DNA of 64,000 nt from positions 5,881,501-5,945,500 of the forward strand of contig NZ_CP018846.1 in assembly GCF_002025705.1 (NCBI RefSeq), written 5' to 3'. Below the pieces are notes generated by a model. It was not told where the DNA came from. It did no database searches and worked only from the letters and a program-made list of their open reading frames with translations. A program made the position numbers and the translations under genes. Positions 9,160 to 17,482 of this stretch are shown one piece after another (position 1 is the stretch's first letter; every line of letters begins with the position of its first letter). The stretch comes from Pseudomonas putida. Lineage in GTDB: Bacteria; Pseudomonadota; Gammaproteobacteria; Pseudomonadales; Pseudomonadaceae.

Positions 9160-9264
9160 GGGGCCGCTTTGCGGCCCTTTCGCGACACAAGGCCGCTCAT
9201 ACAGGAACACGCGATCCCTTGTAGGAGCGGCCTTGTGTCGCGAAAGGGCAGCAAAGCAGCCCCC
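9160..9264. repeat. REP pair downstream of phoR
   Basis: Inverted REP copies: GGGGCCGCTTTGCGGCCCTT at the left, and at the right GGAGCGGCCTTGTGTCGCGA continuing to CAGCCCCC. It lies between the phoR stop and the phoBR terminator. Confidence 0.85.
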
Positions 9265-9270
9265 GGTGCC

Positions 9271-10578
9271 TCAGGCCTTGCCGTTGGCCAATTGTGCCGG
9301 GGCAAAGTGACAGGTGAAGGTGCTGCCATGCCCTGGCACGCTGCTGATTTCCAGCTTGCCGCGGTGGCGCATGAGCACGTGTTTGACGATCGCCAGGCCC
9401 AGCCCGGTGCCGCCGGTATTCGAAGCACGGCTGGAGTCGACCCGGTAGAAGCGTTCGGTCAGCCGCGGCAGGTGCTTGGCGTCGATACCGACCCCGGAGT
9501 CCTGTACCGACAGATGCGCGCCGTGTTCGTCACCCCACCAGCGGATGCGGATGTTGCCTTCGTCCTGGGTGTACTTGACCGCGTTGAACACCAGGTTTGA
9601 GAAGGCGCTGCGCAGTTCCGACTCGCTGCCCTTCAGACGCAGGCCCGGCGCGGCTTCCAGGGTGATTTTCTGGTTGCGCGGCCCGGACAGTGCCTGGGCG
9701 TCGTTCTTGATTGCGGTGAGCAGGGCATCGACCGCTACCGGCTGGTTGTCCGACGGGTAGTCTGTGGCTTCCAGCTTGGCCAGCAGTAGCAGGTCGTTGA
9801 GCAGGGTCTGCATGCGCGAGCCTTGCTGGGTCATCTGCTGCAATGCCCGGGCCCAGCGCGGATTCACGTCCTCGACGTTATCCAGCAGGGTTTCCAGGTA
9901 GCCGGTAATGACCGTCAGCGGCGTACGCAGCTCGTGGGAGACGTTGGCGACGAAGTCCTTGCGCATCTGCTCGAGTTGGTGGATGCGGGTGACATCGCGC
10001 ACCAGCATCAGGTGCTCGTTGTTGCCGTAGCGGGTGATGTGCAGCTGTACTCGCAGGCGGTCGTTGATCGGCGAGGGGATTTCCAGCGGTTCGACGTAGT
10101 TTTCCGCCTCGAAATACTCCTTGAAGCGCGGGTGGCGCACCAGGTTGGTCACCGGCTGACCGCCGTCCTGTGGGGTCTTGAAGCCTAGCAGCGTCTCTGC
10201 GGCGCGGTTCCACCACTCCAGGTTGCCGTCGCTGTCGAGCATGATCACCGCGTCGCGCAGCGCCGCAGTGGACTCCTGCACCCGGTCGATCACTGCCTGC
10301 AGGCGCCCGCGCACGCGCTGGTCGCGGCGTTGCAGGTGGTAGATGCTGTCGAACACCTCGCCCCACAGGCCGTAACCGTCGGGTGGTGCTTCATCGGGTT
10401 GGTGGTTGCGCAGCCAGTCATGCAGGCGCAACAGCTGCTTGAGGGTCCAACCCAGGTAGAGCGCCAGACCGATGGCCAGGCTCCAGCCGTAATAGCCGCT
10501 GACCAGGCCGCCGATCAGGCAGACGGTGATCAGCAGCAACAGGTGGCGAATCAGGGTCGCGTGCCAGTTCTGGTTCAA
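9271..10578 (-). CDS. phoR: Phosphate regulon sensor kinase PhoR
   Basis: Membrane histidine kinase that phosphorylates PhoB under phosphate limitation. With the start chosen here it has 435 residues: two membrane segments (about 10-50), a PAS domain (about 95-200), the phosphoacceptor His215 in NVSHELRTP, and an ATPase domain with FSNLVFNAVKYT (N box), DSGVGID and GGTGLGLAIVKH. I chose the TTG at 10578 because AAGGAC precedes it at good spacing; an in-frame TTG at 10596 would add six residues. It lies 45 bases downstream of phoB, forming a phoBR operon. Confidence 0.95.
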   Translation of the reverse strand: MNQNWHATLIRHLLLLITVCLIGGLVSGYYGWSLAIGLALYLGWTLKQLLRLHDWLRNHQPDEAPPDGYGLWGEVFDSIYHLQRRDQRVRGRLQAVIDRVQESTAALRDAVIMLDSDGNLEWWNRAAETLLGFKTPQDGGQPVTNLVRHPRFKEYFEAENYVEPLEIPSPINDRLRVQLHITRYGNNEHLMLVRDVTRIHQLEQMRKDFVANVSHELRTPLTVITGYLETLLDNVEDVNPRWARALQQMTQQGSRMQTLLNDLLLLAKLEATDYPSDNQPVAVDALLTAIKNDAQALSGPRNQKITLEAAPGLRLKGSESELRSAFSNLVFNAVKYTQDEGNIRIRWWGDEHGAHLSVQDSGVGIDAKHLPRLTERFYRVDSSRASNTGGTGLGLAIVKHVLMRHRGKLEISSVPGHGSTFTCHFAPAQLANGKA

Positions 10579-10623
10579 TTGACGGTCCTTGTACAACGAC
10601 GTGCAGCTTGGCGCTTGGCTCGA

Positions 10624-11313
10624 TCAGCTCTTGGTCGAGAAGCGGTAGCCAGTGCCCCGGACGGTTTGTACCAGATTTTCGTAGGCTTCACCCAGTGCCT
10701 TGCGCAGGCGACGGATGTGCACATCGACGGTGCGCTCCTCGACATACACGTTGCCGCCCCATACCTGGTCAAGCAGCTGGCCGCGGGTGTAGGCGCGCTC
10801 CTGGTGAGTCATGAAGAATTGCAGCAGGCGGTATTCGGTGGGGCCCATCTCGGCCGGCTTGCCGTCGATGGTCACGCGGTGGCTGATCGGGTCGAGCAGC
10901 AGGCCGCCGACTTCGATCGGTGCTTCGCTGTCGCTTGGGCCGGTGCGACGCAGCACGGCCTTCAGGCGGGCTACCAGCTCGCGTGGCGAGAACGGCTTGG
11001 TGATGTAGTCGTCGGCGCCGACTTCCAGGCCCTGGATCTTGTTGTCCTCTTCACCTTTGGCGGTGAGCATGATGATCGGAATGTCGCCGGTCAGCTCGTC
11101 GCGCTTGAGGCGGCGTGCCAACTCGATGCCAGAGGTGCCGGGCAGCATCCAGTCGAGCAGGATCAGGTCCGGTTTGCGGTCGACGATGATCGCGTGGGCC
11201 TGTTGGGAGTTCTCCGCTTCCAGGCAGTCATAGCCGGCCATTTCCAATGCAACGGCGATCATCTCGCGAATAGGCGCTTCGTCGTCGACGATCAGAATGT
11301 TTCTGCCAACCAT
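10624..11313 (-). CDS. phoB: Phosphate regulon response regulator PhoB
   Basis: OmpR-family transcription factor that activates Pho-box promoters such as pst. 229 residues: a receiver with acidic DD at 10-11 and phosphoacceptor Asp54 (LILLDWMLPG), then a winged-helix DNA-binding domain (about 130-227, ending TVRGTGYRFS). The start at 11313 is supported by GAGAGG eight bases upstream. A candidate Pho box lies 53 bases upstream, as expected for autoregulation. Confidence 0.97.
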   Translation of the reverse strand: MVGRNILIVDDEAPIREMIAVALEMAGYDCLEAENSQQAHAIIVDRKPDLILLDWMLPGTSGIELARRLKRDELTGDIPIIMLTAKGEEDNKIQGLEVGADDYITKPFSPRELVARLKAVLRRTGPSDSEAPIEVGGLLLDPISHRVTIDGKPAEMGPTEYRLLQFFMTHQERAYTRGQLLDQVWGGNVYVEERTVDVHIRRLRKALGEAYENLVQTVRGTGYRFSTKS

Positions 11314-11366
11314 GCTTAAAACCTCTCCCAGGAATCGTGTCTTGGCCCGCATTAGATAACGGAATT

Positions 11367-11384
11367 ATTGCAGCTGTGTGACAG
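11367..11384 (-). promoter_or_regulatory. Candidate Pho box upstream of phoB
   Basis: The minus strand reads CTGTCACACAGCTGCAAT, two 7-base CTGTCAT-like half sites spaced by four bases. A -10-like TATCTA follows eight bases later. The layout matches PhoB-activated promoters, where the Pho box replaces the -35 element. Match quality is good in the first half site and moderate in the second. Confidence 0.6.
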
Positions 11385-11488
11385 GGCGTTGGCCGTTCTG
11401 GCGACATTCCATGACTGGGCTAGGCTTCACAGGGCCGCTGCGGCGGTAAACAGAATGCAATCCACCCCCCGAATTCATGGTGATTCCA

Positions 11489-11857
11489 ATGACACGACAT
11501 ACGCTGAGCTGGATGGCCCTTTTCGCTGCACTGGCGCTGCCGGGGGTGGCGTCCGCCCACCATGCCATGGAGAAAGACGGCATGTTCGTCGATCACAAAG
11601 GCATGACCTTGTACACCTTCGACAAGGATGCCGGTGGCAAGTCGATGTGCAATGGTGATTGTGCGATGAACTGGCCGCCACTGATGGTCGAGAAGGGTGA
11701 GAAGGCCGAAGGCAAGTGGACGCAGATCAAGCGTGACGACGGCAAGATGCAGTGGGCCTATGACGGCAAACCGCTGTATACCTTCGTCAAGGACAAAAAG
11801 GCAGGGGACATGACCGGTGACGGCATGAAAGACGTCTGGCACGTCGCCAAGCCTTGA
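11489..11857 (+). CDS. Secreted repeat protein of unknown function (PF03640-like)
   Basis: A 122-residue exported protein. A signal peptide ends near GVASA-HH (about residue 23). Two copies of the family's repeat follow, each with a G-x-TLYTF-type core (GMTLYTFDKDAGG and GKPLYTFVKDKKAGD) and a W (NWPPL, VWHVA). A single Cys pair, CNGDC, lies between them. Members of this family occur as periplasmic or lipoprotein-like proteins without a settled function. The ATG at 11489 is preferred over 11477 because GGTGA precedes it. It is divergent from phoB, and the REP follows. Confidence 0.8.
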   Translation: MTRHTLSWMALFAALALPGVASAHHAMEKDGMFVDHKGMTLYTFDKDAGGKSMCNGDCAMNWPPLMVEKGEKAEGKWTQIKRDDGKMQWAYDGKPLYTFVKDKKAGDMTGDGMKDVWHVAKP

Positions 11858-11864
11858 GATTGCC

Positions 11865-11969
11865 GGGGCCGCTGCGCGGCCCAATCGCGACACAAGGCCG
11901 CTCCCACAGAAGTGTGCAACCCCTGTAGGAGCGGCCTCGTGTCGCGAAAGGGCTGCAAAGCAGCCCCCA
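11865..11969. repeat. REP pair between PF03640-like gene and ubiA
   Basis: Inverted REP copies in the short convergent gap between the small secreted protein gene and ubiA. The right arm includes GGAGCGGCCTCGTGTCGCGA. Confidence 0.85.
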
Positions 11970-11974
11970 GATGT

Positions 11975-12865
11975 TCAGCGCAACGCGTAATCCAGCACCA
12001 CCCCGATGAACACCAGCAACCCCGCCCAGTGATTGTGCAGAAAAGCCTTGAAGCACGACTCGCGGTCCAGCTTGCGCGTCGACCAGTACTCCCAGGCAAA
12101 GCATGCCGCAGCCCCCAGCAACCCCAGGTGGAACCAGCCGCCCAGCTCGAAGCGGCTGCCCGCCAGCAACAGGCAGCCCAACGACAACAGTTGCAAGGTC
12201 AGGATGATCGTCCGGTCCGCCTCGCCAAACAGGATCGCCGTCGACTTCACCCCAATCTGCAGGTCGTCATCGCGGTCAACCATCGCGTAGTAGGTGTCGT
12301 AACCCACCGTCCACAGCAGGTTGGCGATGTACAGCAGCCAGGCACTGGCCGGCAACTCGCCGCCGGCAGCGGTAAAGGCCATGGGAATGCCCCAGGAATA
12401 CGCTGCACCCAGTACCACCTGCGGGTAATAGGTGTAGCGCTTCATGAACGGGTAGCAGGACGCCAGTGCCACCGCGCCGAACGATAGCCACACGGTCTGG
12501 CTATTGGTGCACAGCACCAGCAGGAAGCTCACCCCGACCAGGATGGCGAACAACGCCAGCGCCTCGCGCGACTTGACCCGGCCACTGGCAAGCGGGCGGT
12601 CGGCGGTGCGTTTGACGTGGCCATCGACCTTGCGGTCGGCAAAGTCGTTGATGCAGCAACCGGCGGCGCGCATCAGCACCACGCCCAGGCCGAAGATCAG
12701 CACGTTGGCCAGGGTTGGCGAGCCTTGCCCGGCGATCCACACCGCTGTCAGGGTCGGCCACAGCAGCAGATAGATGCCGATCGGCCGGTCCATGCGGCTG
12801 AGCTGGACGAAGTCCCAGGCCCGCGGGTGCAGGCGGTTGAGTGACTTGAGCAGTTGCAGGTACAT
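11975..12865 (-). CDS. ubiA: 4-hydroxybenzoate polyprenyltransferase UbiA
   Basis: Inner-membrane enzyme that attaches the polyprenyl tail to 4-hydroxybenzoate, the second step of ubiquinone synthesis. 296 residues with about eight to nine membrane segments. The two Asp-rich prenyl-diphosphate/Mg motifs are visible: NDFADRKVD and DRDDDLQIG. The start codon overlaps the ubiC stop by one base (TGATG), so translation is probably coupled and the pair works in sequence. Confidence 0.97.
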   Translation of the reverse strand: MYLQLLKSLNRLHPRAWDFVQLSRMDRPIGIYLLLWPTLTAVWIAGQGSPTLANVLIFGLGVVLMRAAGCCINDFADRKVDGHVKRTADRPLASGRVKSREALALFAILVGVSFLLVLCTNSQTVWLSFGAVALASCYPFMKRYTYYPQVVLGAAYSWGIPMAFTAAGGELPASAWLLYIANLLWTVGYDTYYAMVDRDDDLQIGVKSTAILFGEADRTIILTLQLLSLGCLLLAGSRFELGGWFHLGLLGAAACFAWEYWSTRKLDRESCFKAFLHNHWAGLLVFIGVVLDYALR

Positions 12866-13422
12866 CAGCGGTTCTCCTCCTTGGCCGCTTGCCACAGTGT
12901 AGGCAGGAACACTTCGGCCACCAGCAGGTCGAGGCCGTCACGCGCGAAGCGCGAGCGGCGCCCCCACAGGCCTTCGCGTGCGGCATCGGCCGGCAGCCAG
13001 GCTTGCGGATAACGGCACACCTCGATCGGGTGGCGGATGAATGCCTGGTCGCAGAACAGCAGCTCGCCCAGCGAACGGCTACCGAGAGTTTCCAGGTCCA
13101 GGCCACCCCGTTCCAGGGCGCTGCGGCTGGCCACGCTACGGGCGAACACCCAAGGCTCGCCATGCCCGCGCAGGTACACCTCGCGCACCCAGCCCTCGGC
13201 GCCCGGGGCGATGTTCAGGGCCAGGCATTCGTCTTCGCGCAGCGGTTGCCAGCCTTCGAACAGGGGAGTGACACTGAAGTGGTCATGGGACAGCTGGGTA
13301 AGGCGGCGAGTCAGGGAGCCTTCGTCGAACAGCCAGTCCAGGGTTGGCTGGTCGGTTTCAGAGGCCAGCTGTGAATACGGCAGCCACGCGACAGCGGCTG
13401 CTTGCGGGGATTCGTACGACAC
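12865..13422 (-). CDS. ubiC: Chorismate pyruvate-lyase UbiC
   Basis: Converts chorismate to 4-hydroxybenzoate and pyruvate, the committed step that feeds UbiA. 185 residues, beginning at a GTG codon with VSYESPQ. Family features include EGSLTRRL, the EVYLRGHG strand with the conserved Arg, and the C-terminal LLVAEVFLPTLW. The minus-strand frame stays open for another 960 bases opposite the rubredoxin genes, but that extension is an antisense shadow and is not family-like. Confidence 0.95.
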   Translation of the reverse strand: MSYESPQAAAVAWLPYSQLASETDQPTLDWLFDEGSLTRRLTQLSHDHFSVTPLFEGWQPLREDECLALNIAPGAEGWVREVYLRGHGEPWVFARSVASRSALERGGLDLETLGSRSLGELLFCDQAFIRHPIEVCRYPQAWLPADAAREGLWGRRSRFARDGLDLLVAEVFLPTLWQAAKEENR

Positions 13423-13535
13423 GTCGGTATGCTTGATTACAGCCAGAGAGGCGGCGAGCTTAGCATGATTGCCCTGACTGCTTGCATAATGCCGGGCTAC
13501 AACAAAGCCTGAGCTCCACCGAGGAAGAAGACCTG

Positions 13536-13703
13536 ATGAAAAAGTGGCAGTGTATTGTCTGTGGCCTGATCTATGACGAAGCCGAAGGTTGGCCGGACGA
13601 CGGCATCCCGCCCGGTACCCGCTGGGAAGACGTGCCGGCAGACTGGTTGTGCCCTGACTGCGGTGTGGGCAAGAGCGACTTCGAAATGATCTCCATCGGC
13701 TGA
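13536..13703 (+). CDS. rubA: Rubredoxin
   Basis: Small iron-sulfur-free electron carrier with one Fe(SCys)4 centre, 55 residues. The ligands are Cys6 and Cys9 in CIVCG and Cys39 and Cys42 in CPDCG, with the usual GWPDDGI and PADWLCP segments. The ATG at 13536 follows a GAGGAAGAAG ribosome site; a longer upstream frame is not family-like. It lies 16 bases before its reductase, so it is an electron-transfer pair, perhaps serving alkane hydroxylation or oxidative-stress enzymes. Confidence 0.97.
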   Translation: MKKWQCIVCGLIYDEAEGWPDDGIPPGTRWEDVPADWLCPDCGVGKSDFEMISIG

Positions 13704-13719
13704 GCGAGGCAAGCACGAC

Positions 13720-14868
13720 ATGACGTCCCCCGTGGTAATCATCGGTACCGGCCTGGCCGGCTACAACCTGGCACGTGAATTTCGCAAGCTCGATGGCGAC
13801 ACGCCGCTGCTGCTGATTACTGCCGACGATGGTCGTTCCTATTCCAAACCGATGCTTTCCACCGGCTTTGCCAAGCACAAGGACGCCGACGGCCTGTGCA
13901 TGGCCGAGCCTGGCACCATGGCCGAGCAGCTCAAGGCCGAGGTCCGCACCCATACTCGTGTCAGTGGCATCGACCCAGGCCACAAGCGCCTGTGGATCGG
14001 CGAAGAGGCGATCGAGTATCGCGACCTGGTGCTGGCCTGGGGCGCGCAGACCGTGCAGGTGCCGATCGAAGGTGACGGTGCCGGTCGGGTCTTCCCGATC
14101 AACGACCTGGAAGACTATGCGCGGTTCCGTGCTGCTGCCGCAGGCAAGCAACGTGTGCTGATTCTCGGTGCCGGCCTGATAGGCTGCGAGTTTGCCAACG
14201 ACATGAGCCTGGGTGGCTTCCAGGTCGACGTGGTGGCGCCTTGCGAGCAGGTCATGCCGACGCTGTTGCATCCGGCTGCCGCCAATGCCGTGCAGGCCGG
14301 CCTGCAAGGCCTTGGGGTGCGTTTCCACCTGGGCCCGGTGCTGAACCGCCTGGAGCAGGCGGGCGAAGGCCTGGAAGCGCACCTTTCCGATGGCCAGGTG
14401 ATCGGCTGCGACCTGGTGGTGTCAGCCATCGGCCTGCGCCCGCGGACCGACCTGGCGGCCGCCGCAGGGCTGCAGACCAACCGCGGTGTAGTGGTGGATC
14501 GCCAGCTGCGCACTTCGCACAGCAACATCTTCGCGCTTGGCGACTGCGCCGAAGTCGACGGCATCAACCTGCTCTATGTGATGCCGTTGATGGGCTGTGC
14601 CCGTGCCTTGGCGCAGACCCTGGCCGGCAATCCGACCCAGGTCAGCTACGGGCCGATGCCGATTACCGTGAAGACCCCGGCATGCCCGCTGGTGGTGTCA
14701 CCGCCGCCAGCAGGCCGCGAAGGTAGTTGGCAGGTTGAAGGGCAAGGTAGCGACCTGAAAGTGCTCTGCTACGCCGCCGACGGCCAATTGCTCGGCTATG
14801 CCCTGACCGGGAGTGCGGTCATGGAGAAACTGGCGTTGAATCGGCAGTTACCCGCCCTGATGGCGTGA
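13720..14868 (+). CDS. rubB: Rubredoxin-NAD+ reductase
   Basis: FAD-dependent reductase that passes electrons from NADH to rubredoxin, 382 residues. FAD site VIIGTGLAGYNLAREF at the N-terminus, NAD site LILGAGLIGCEFAND near residue 145, and the second FAD motif NIFALGDCAEV near 267. The C-terminal 80 residues form the interface domain. It is often annotated as an AlkT-type reductase. It follows rubredoxin directly on the same strand. Confidence 0.93.
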   Translation: MTSPVVIIGTGLAGYNLAREFRKLDGDTPLLLITADDGRSYSKPMLSTGFAKHKDADGLCMAEPGTMAEQLKAEVRTHTRVSGIDPGHKRLWIGEEAIEYRDLVLAWGAQTVQVPIEGDGAGRVFPINDLEDYARFRAAAAGKQRVLILGAGLIGCEFANDMSLGGFQVDVVAPCEQVMPTLLHPAAANAVQAGLQGLGVRFHLGPVLNRLEQAGEGLEAHLSDGQVIGCDLVVSAIGLRPRTDLAAAAGLQTNRGVVVDRQLRTSHSNIFALGDCAEVDGINLLYVMPLMGCARALAQTLAGNPTQVSYGPMPITVKTPACPLVVSPPPAGREGSWQVEGQGSDLKVLCYAADGQLLGYALTGSAVMEKLALNRQLPALMA

Positions 14869-15022
14869 ATAGCGGGCGTTCTGTCGGATTTATCCTGTTG
14901 TTGCCAACACAATGGCCGCCCAGATACTGGCGCGGCCTCGGTGGGCGTGCCATTCTCACTTCCGTCTGCCGCAGATTAGAGCCTGCGGTGCCTTGAACGC
15001 TGCTTCAATGGCAGCACGGCAT

Positions 15023-15034
15023 AACAACAAGAAA
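15023..15034 (+). promoter_or_regulatory. A-rich ARN repeat in hupA leader, candidate Hfq/Crc site
   Basis: The leader reads AACAACAAGAAA, four consecutive ARN triplets including an exact AAnAAnAA match, 22 bases upstream of the hupA start codon. Such motifs bind the distal face of Hfq together with Crc in Pseudomonas. Function here is inferred from sequence only. Confidence 0.35.
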
Positions 15035-15055
15035 TCCCGTCAAAGAGGCTTAACT

Positions 15056-15352
15056 ATGCGTAAACCAGAACTCGCCGCTGTCATCGCCGAAAAGGCCGAT
15101 CTGACCAAGGAAAAAGCCAACCAGGTGCTGAACGCCATTCTCGACAGCATCACCGGTGCCCTGGACAAGGACACGGTCACCCTGGTCGGTTTCGGCACCT
15201 TTGAAAAACGTCATCGTGGTGCCCGCACTGGCAAGAATCCGCAAACCGGCCAACCGGTTAAGATCAAGGCCAGCAACACCGTTGCCTTCAAGCCAGGCAA
15301 GAACCTGCGCGACAGCGTCAACGTGCCCGCCAAGCCAGCCAAGAAAAAGTGA
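15056..15352 (+). CDS. hupA: DNA-binding protein HU, alpha-type
   Basis: Nucleoid-associated histone-like protein, 98 residues. The N-terminal helical body (MRKPELAAVIAEKADLTKEKA) leads into the beta-arm with the HU signature GFGTFEKRHRGARTGKNP and the NPQTGQ tip. A Lys-rich tail (PAKPAKKK) extends it slightly beyond E. coli HU. GAGG eight bases upstream supports the ATG at 15056. An in-frame ORF reaching further upstream has no family similarity. A GC hairpin follows the stop. Confidence 0.97.
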   Translation: MRKPELAAVIAEKADLTKEKANQVLNAILDSITGALDKDTVTLVGFGTFEKRHRGARTGKNPQTGQPVKIKASNTVAFKPGKNLRDSVNVPAKPAKKK

Positions 15353-15381
15353 TCGACTGCTGACCTCCAGTGTCATCCCAG

Positions 15382-15402
15382 CGGGCGCCCCAGGGCGCCC
15401 GT
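15382..15402 (+). terminator. GC hairpin after hupA
   Basis: Stem CGGGCGCCC / GGGCGCCCG with a two-base loop 30 bases after the hupA stop. The T-tract is short (TT), so it is a weak or Rho-assisted terminator candidate. Confidence 0.5.
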
Positions 15403-15432
15403 TATGCATTCTGGAGGGGAAGTGTTGCGAAC

Positions 15433-15461
15433 TTGCGTAATTAGTTCAGGAAAAGGATAAA
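15433..15461 (+). promoter_or_regulatory. Candidate sigma70 promoter for the SCP2-like gene
   Basis: TTGCGT and GATAAA separated by 17 bases, about 38 bases upstream of the following start codon and after the hupA hairpin. Confidence 0.45.
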
Positions 15462-15498
15462 CTGCGCGCTTCAGTCATTTTTTATTCGAGGCGCGTTG

Positions 15499-15873
15499 AT
15501 GAAGTTTCGCTTTCTTCTCTGGGCCATGGGGCTGTTGATGGCCAGGGCCAGCCGCAACAACCCGGCGTTCCAGCAGCAACTCAAGGACAAGGACCTGGTA
15601 TTCCAGATGCAGACGCTGGACGGCAAGGTAGCGCGGCACTTCATCGTCAGCGGCGAGCGCATCAGCAGTAAAGGCGGCAGCCATCCGCAGCCGGCCTTCG
15701 CCATCGCTTTCAAGGACGCGGCTTACGGCTTTGCCACGATGCAGGCCGGTAACAAGCAGCTCGCGTTCATGCAGGGCATTCAGGACAAGAACATCCAGAT
15801 CAAGGGCAATCCGGCGCTGGTGATGTGGTTCCAGGGGCTGATGAAATACCTGAAGCCGAAGAAGAAAGGCTGA
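15499..15873 (+). CDS. SCP2-like small protein
   Basis: 124 residues. After a short hydrophobic N-terminus (FLLWAMGLLMA) the pattern resembles the SCP-2 sterol-carrier/lipid-binding fold: a beta-meander ending in VSGERI, then AFAIAFKDAAYGFATM, the loading helix, and the closing strand KNIQIKGNPALVMWFQGLMKYL. The GDPALMxxxxG-like ending is the most characteristic part. A GAGG ribosome site lies seven bases before ATG. I do not know its cargo; a membrane-associated lipid carrier role is inference. Confidence 0.6.
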   Translation: MKFRFLLWAMGLLMARASRNNPAFQQQLKDKDLVFQMQTLDGKVARHFIVSGERISSKGGSHPQPAFAIAFKDAAYGFATMQAGNKQLAFMQGIQDKNIQIKGNPALVMWFQGLMKYLKPKKKG

Positions 15874-15900
15874 TGCATTCCCTGGGTTGATCCGGGACCT

Positions 15901-15985
15901 TGTGGGAGCGGGCTTGCCCGCGAACACCGGCGCAGCCGGTGCCATGCACCGCTATATCCGCTTCGCGGGCAAGCCCGCTCCCACA
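15901..15985. repeat. REP pair between convergent genes
   Basis: Inverted copies TGTGGGAGCGGGCTTGCCCG and its complement enclose a GC-rich spacer, in the convergent gap before the HDOD gene. Confidence 0.85.
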
Positions 15986-16000
15986 CGTTAGCCGACCGCC

Positions 16001-17404
16001 TTAATGGGGGGCGTTGAGCTGCGAAGCCAGATCCCGCAGCAAGGCCTCGGCCTCGAGCACCTTGTTCACCACATCTTCGGCCTTGTCCCGGGTGATGCCC
16101 AGGCGTTCCAGCAGCTCATCGGGAATCTGCTCCTGTGGCCCCGAGCCGATGCCGCGCGAGCGCAGCAGGCGGGTCGCCAGGCATACCAGGTTGGGGTAGG
16201 CCGAAAATTCGCCGTCATACGCCGGATCATGCTGGAAGCGCAGCGCGGTCGAAAGTTCTTCAGGCATATCCCACAGCTTCATCAGCCAGGCGCCGATCTG
16301 CTCGCGGCTGATGCCCAGCAGGTGTTGCTCCACGTAGGTGTGGCACAGGTGCGGGTTGACCTCCAGATGACGGCAGATCAGCGAGAAGTGCGGCGGAAAC
16401 ACGTGCGCCAACAGCAGGTAGCCGAAGTTGTGCAGCAGCCCAGCCAGGTAGGTCAGGCCGGCCTCCGGGCGTTCGGCACGAGGCATCGCGCGGGTCAGGC
16501 CTTCGATGATGGCGGCGGTGTATATCGACTGTTGCCAGTACGGCGTGGCCTGCTGCGGATGGTCCTTGGGCAGGCTCAAGGTCTTGCCCAGCGCCAGGCC
16601 CAGGGCCAGGTTGATCACCAGATCGAAGCCCAGTACCCGGACGATTGCGTCTTCCACCGAACGGATCTTGCCGGGTGAGGCGTAGTAGGGCGATGCGGCC
16701 CAGCTGACCACCTGGGCGGCCAGGGCCGGGTCGGTCTCGACCACCCCAGTGATGTCGTCGATGCTGGCGTTGGGGTCGACCCGCAGCTTGATGATCTTCT
16801 GCGCGGTGTCGGCCAGTGGCGGAATCTCGATGGTTTCTTCCAGGCGTTTCTGGATGCGCCGGGCCGTGAAGGCCTGAACCGCCTGGGTGATTTCCTTGGG
16901 GTCGTCATCAGGGCGATCGAGGTTGGGGCGGATGTCGCGCACGGGCTGGCCGAAACTGCCGGCGCTGGCCTTGGCGAGCATGCGCTTGAAGTCATCACGG
17001 TGCACCTTCAACAACAGGCCGGCTTCGCCGGACTGGATGAGCAGGTGTTCGGCTTCGAGCAGCTTGCCTTCGTAAAGGCAGGGTGAGCTGGTCAGGGCCG
17101 GGATGGCCGGCAAAGCCTTGAGCTGGTGCTTGTCGAGCATCTGCTTGAGGCGTGGCAACGGCACCGCCTTGAGCTTGCGGCCGGTCAGCTCCTCGAGGCG
17201 GTTGAGGTCCAGTAGTTTGCTCTGCGGGAACAGCACCAGCAGGGCGCCGATTTCGTCATCGAGCAGGATCGCCTGCACCCGAGACGCGGCTGGTAGCTCT
17301 GGATGTTCCGCAACCTCTTCAAAGGCCACGTGCAGTTTTTCGAGCAACAGCCGGATGACAGACGGTGCGTGTGGGGTTGCGGTGTCCAGGGCAACTTCAG
17401 TCAT
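16001..17404 (-). CDS. YbaK-like plus HDOD domain signalling protein
   Basis: 467 residues. The first 150 resemble the YbaK/aminoacyl-tRNA deacylase fold (VIRLLLEKLHVAFEEV start, ILLDDEIGALLVLFPQSKLLDLNRLEELTGRKL). Residues about 195-400 are an HDOD domain (ETIEIPPLADTAQKIIKLR, DPALAAQVVSWA, LLHNFGYLLLAHVFP). HDOD lacks the full HD phosphohydrolase metal set. Such proteins act in motility and c-di-GMP-related signalling, but the role of this fusion is not known. It lies 78 bases downstream of recG on the same strand. Confidence 0.8.
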   Translation of the reverse strand: MTEVALDTATPHAPSVIRLLLEKLHVAFEEVAEHPELPAASRVQAILLDDEIGALLVLFPQSKLLDLNRLEELTGRKLKAVPLPRLKQMLDKHQLKALPAIPALTSSPCLYEGKLLEAEHLLIQSGEAGLLLKVHRDDFKRMLAKASAGSFGQPVRDIRPNLDRPDDDPKEITQAVQAFTARRIQKRLEETIEIPPLADTAQKIIKLRVDPNASIDDITGVVETDPALAAQVVSWAASPYYASPGKIRSVEDAIVRVLGFDLVINLALGLALGKTLSLPKDHPQQATPYWQQSIYTAAIIEGLTRAMPRAERPEAGLTYLAGLLHNFGYLLLAHVFPPHFSLICRHLEVNPHLCHTYVEQHLLGISREQIGAWLMKLWDMPEELSTALRFQHDPAYDGEFSAYPNLVCLATRLLRSRGIGSGPQEQIPDELLERLGITRDKAEDVVNKVLEAEALLRDLASQLNAPH

Positions 17405-17482
17405 GGTCTGTATCCACAGGTTCTTTTAAACGCGAAGTATAACCAGCCTGTTGGCAAAGCTGGATCCATTCTGGGACAGGTG

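Noticed and set aside
12865..14382. A single 505-residue minus-strand reading frame spanning ubiC and rubredoxin reductase
   Set aside because: Only its last 185 residues match UbiC. The remainder is antisense to the well-supported rubredoxin genes and has no family features.
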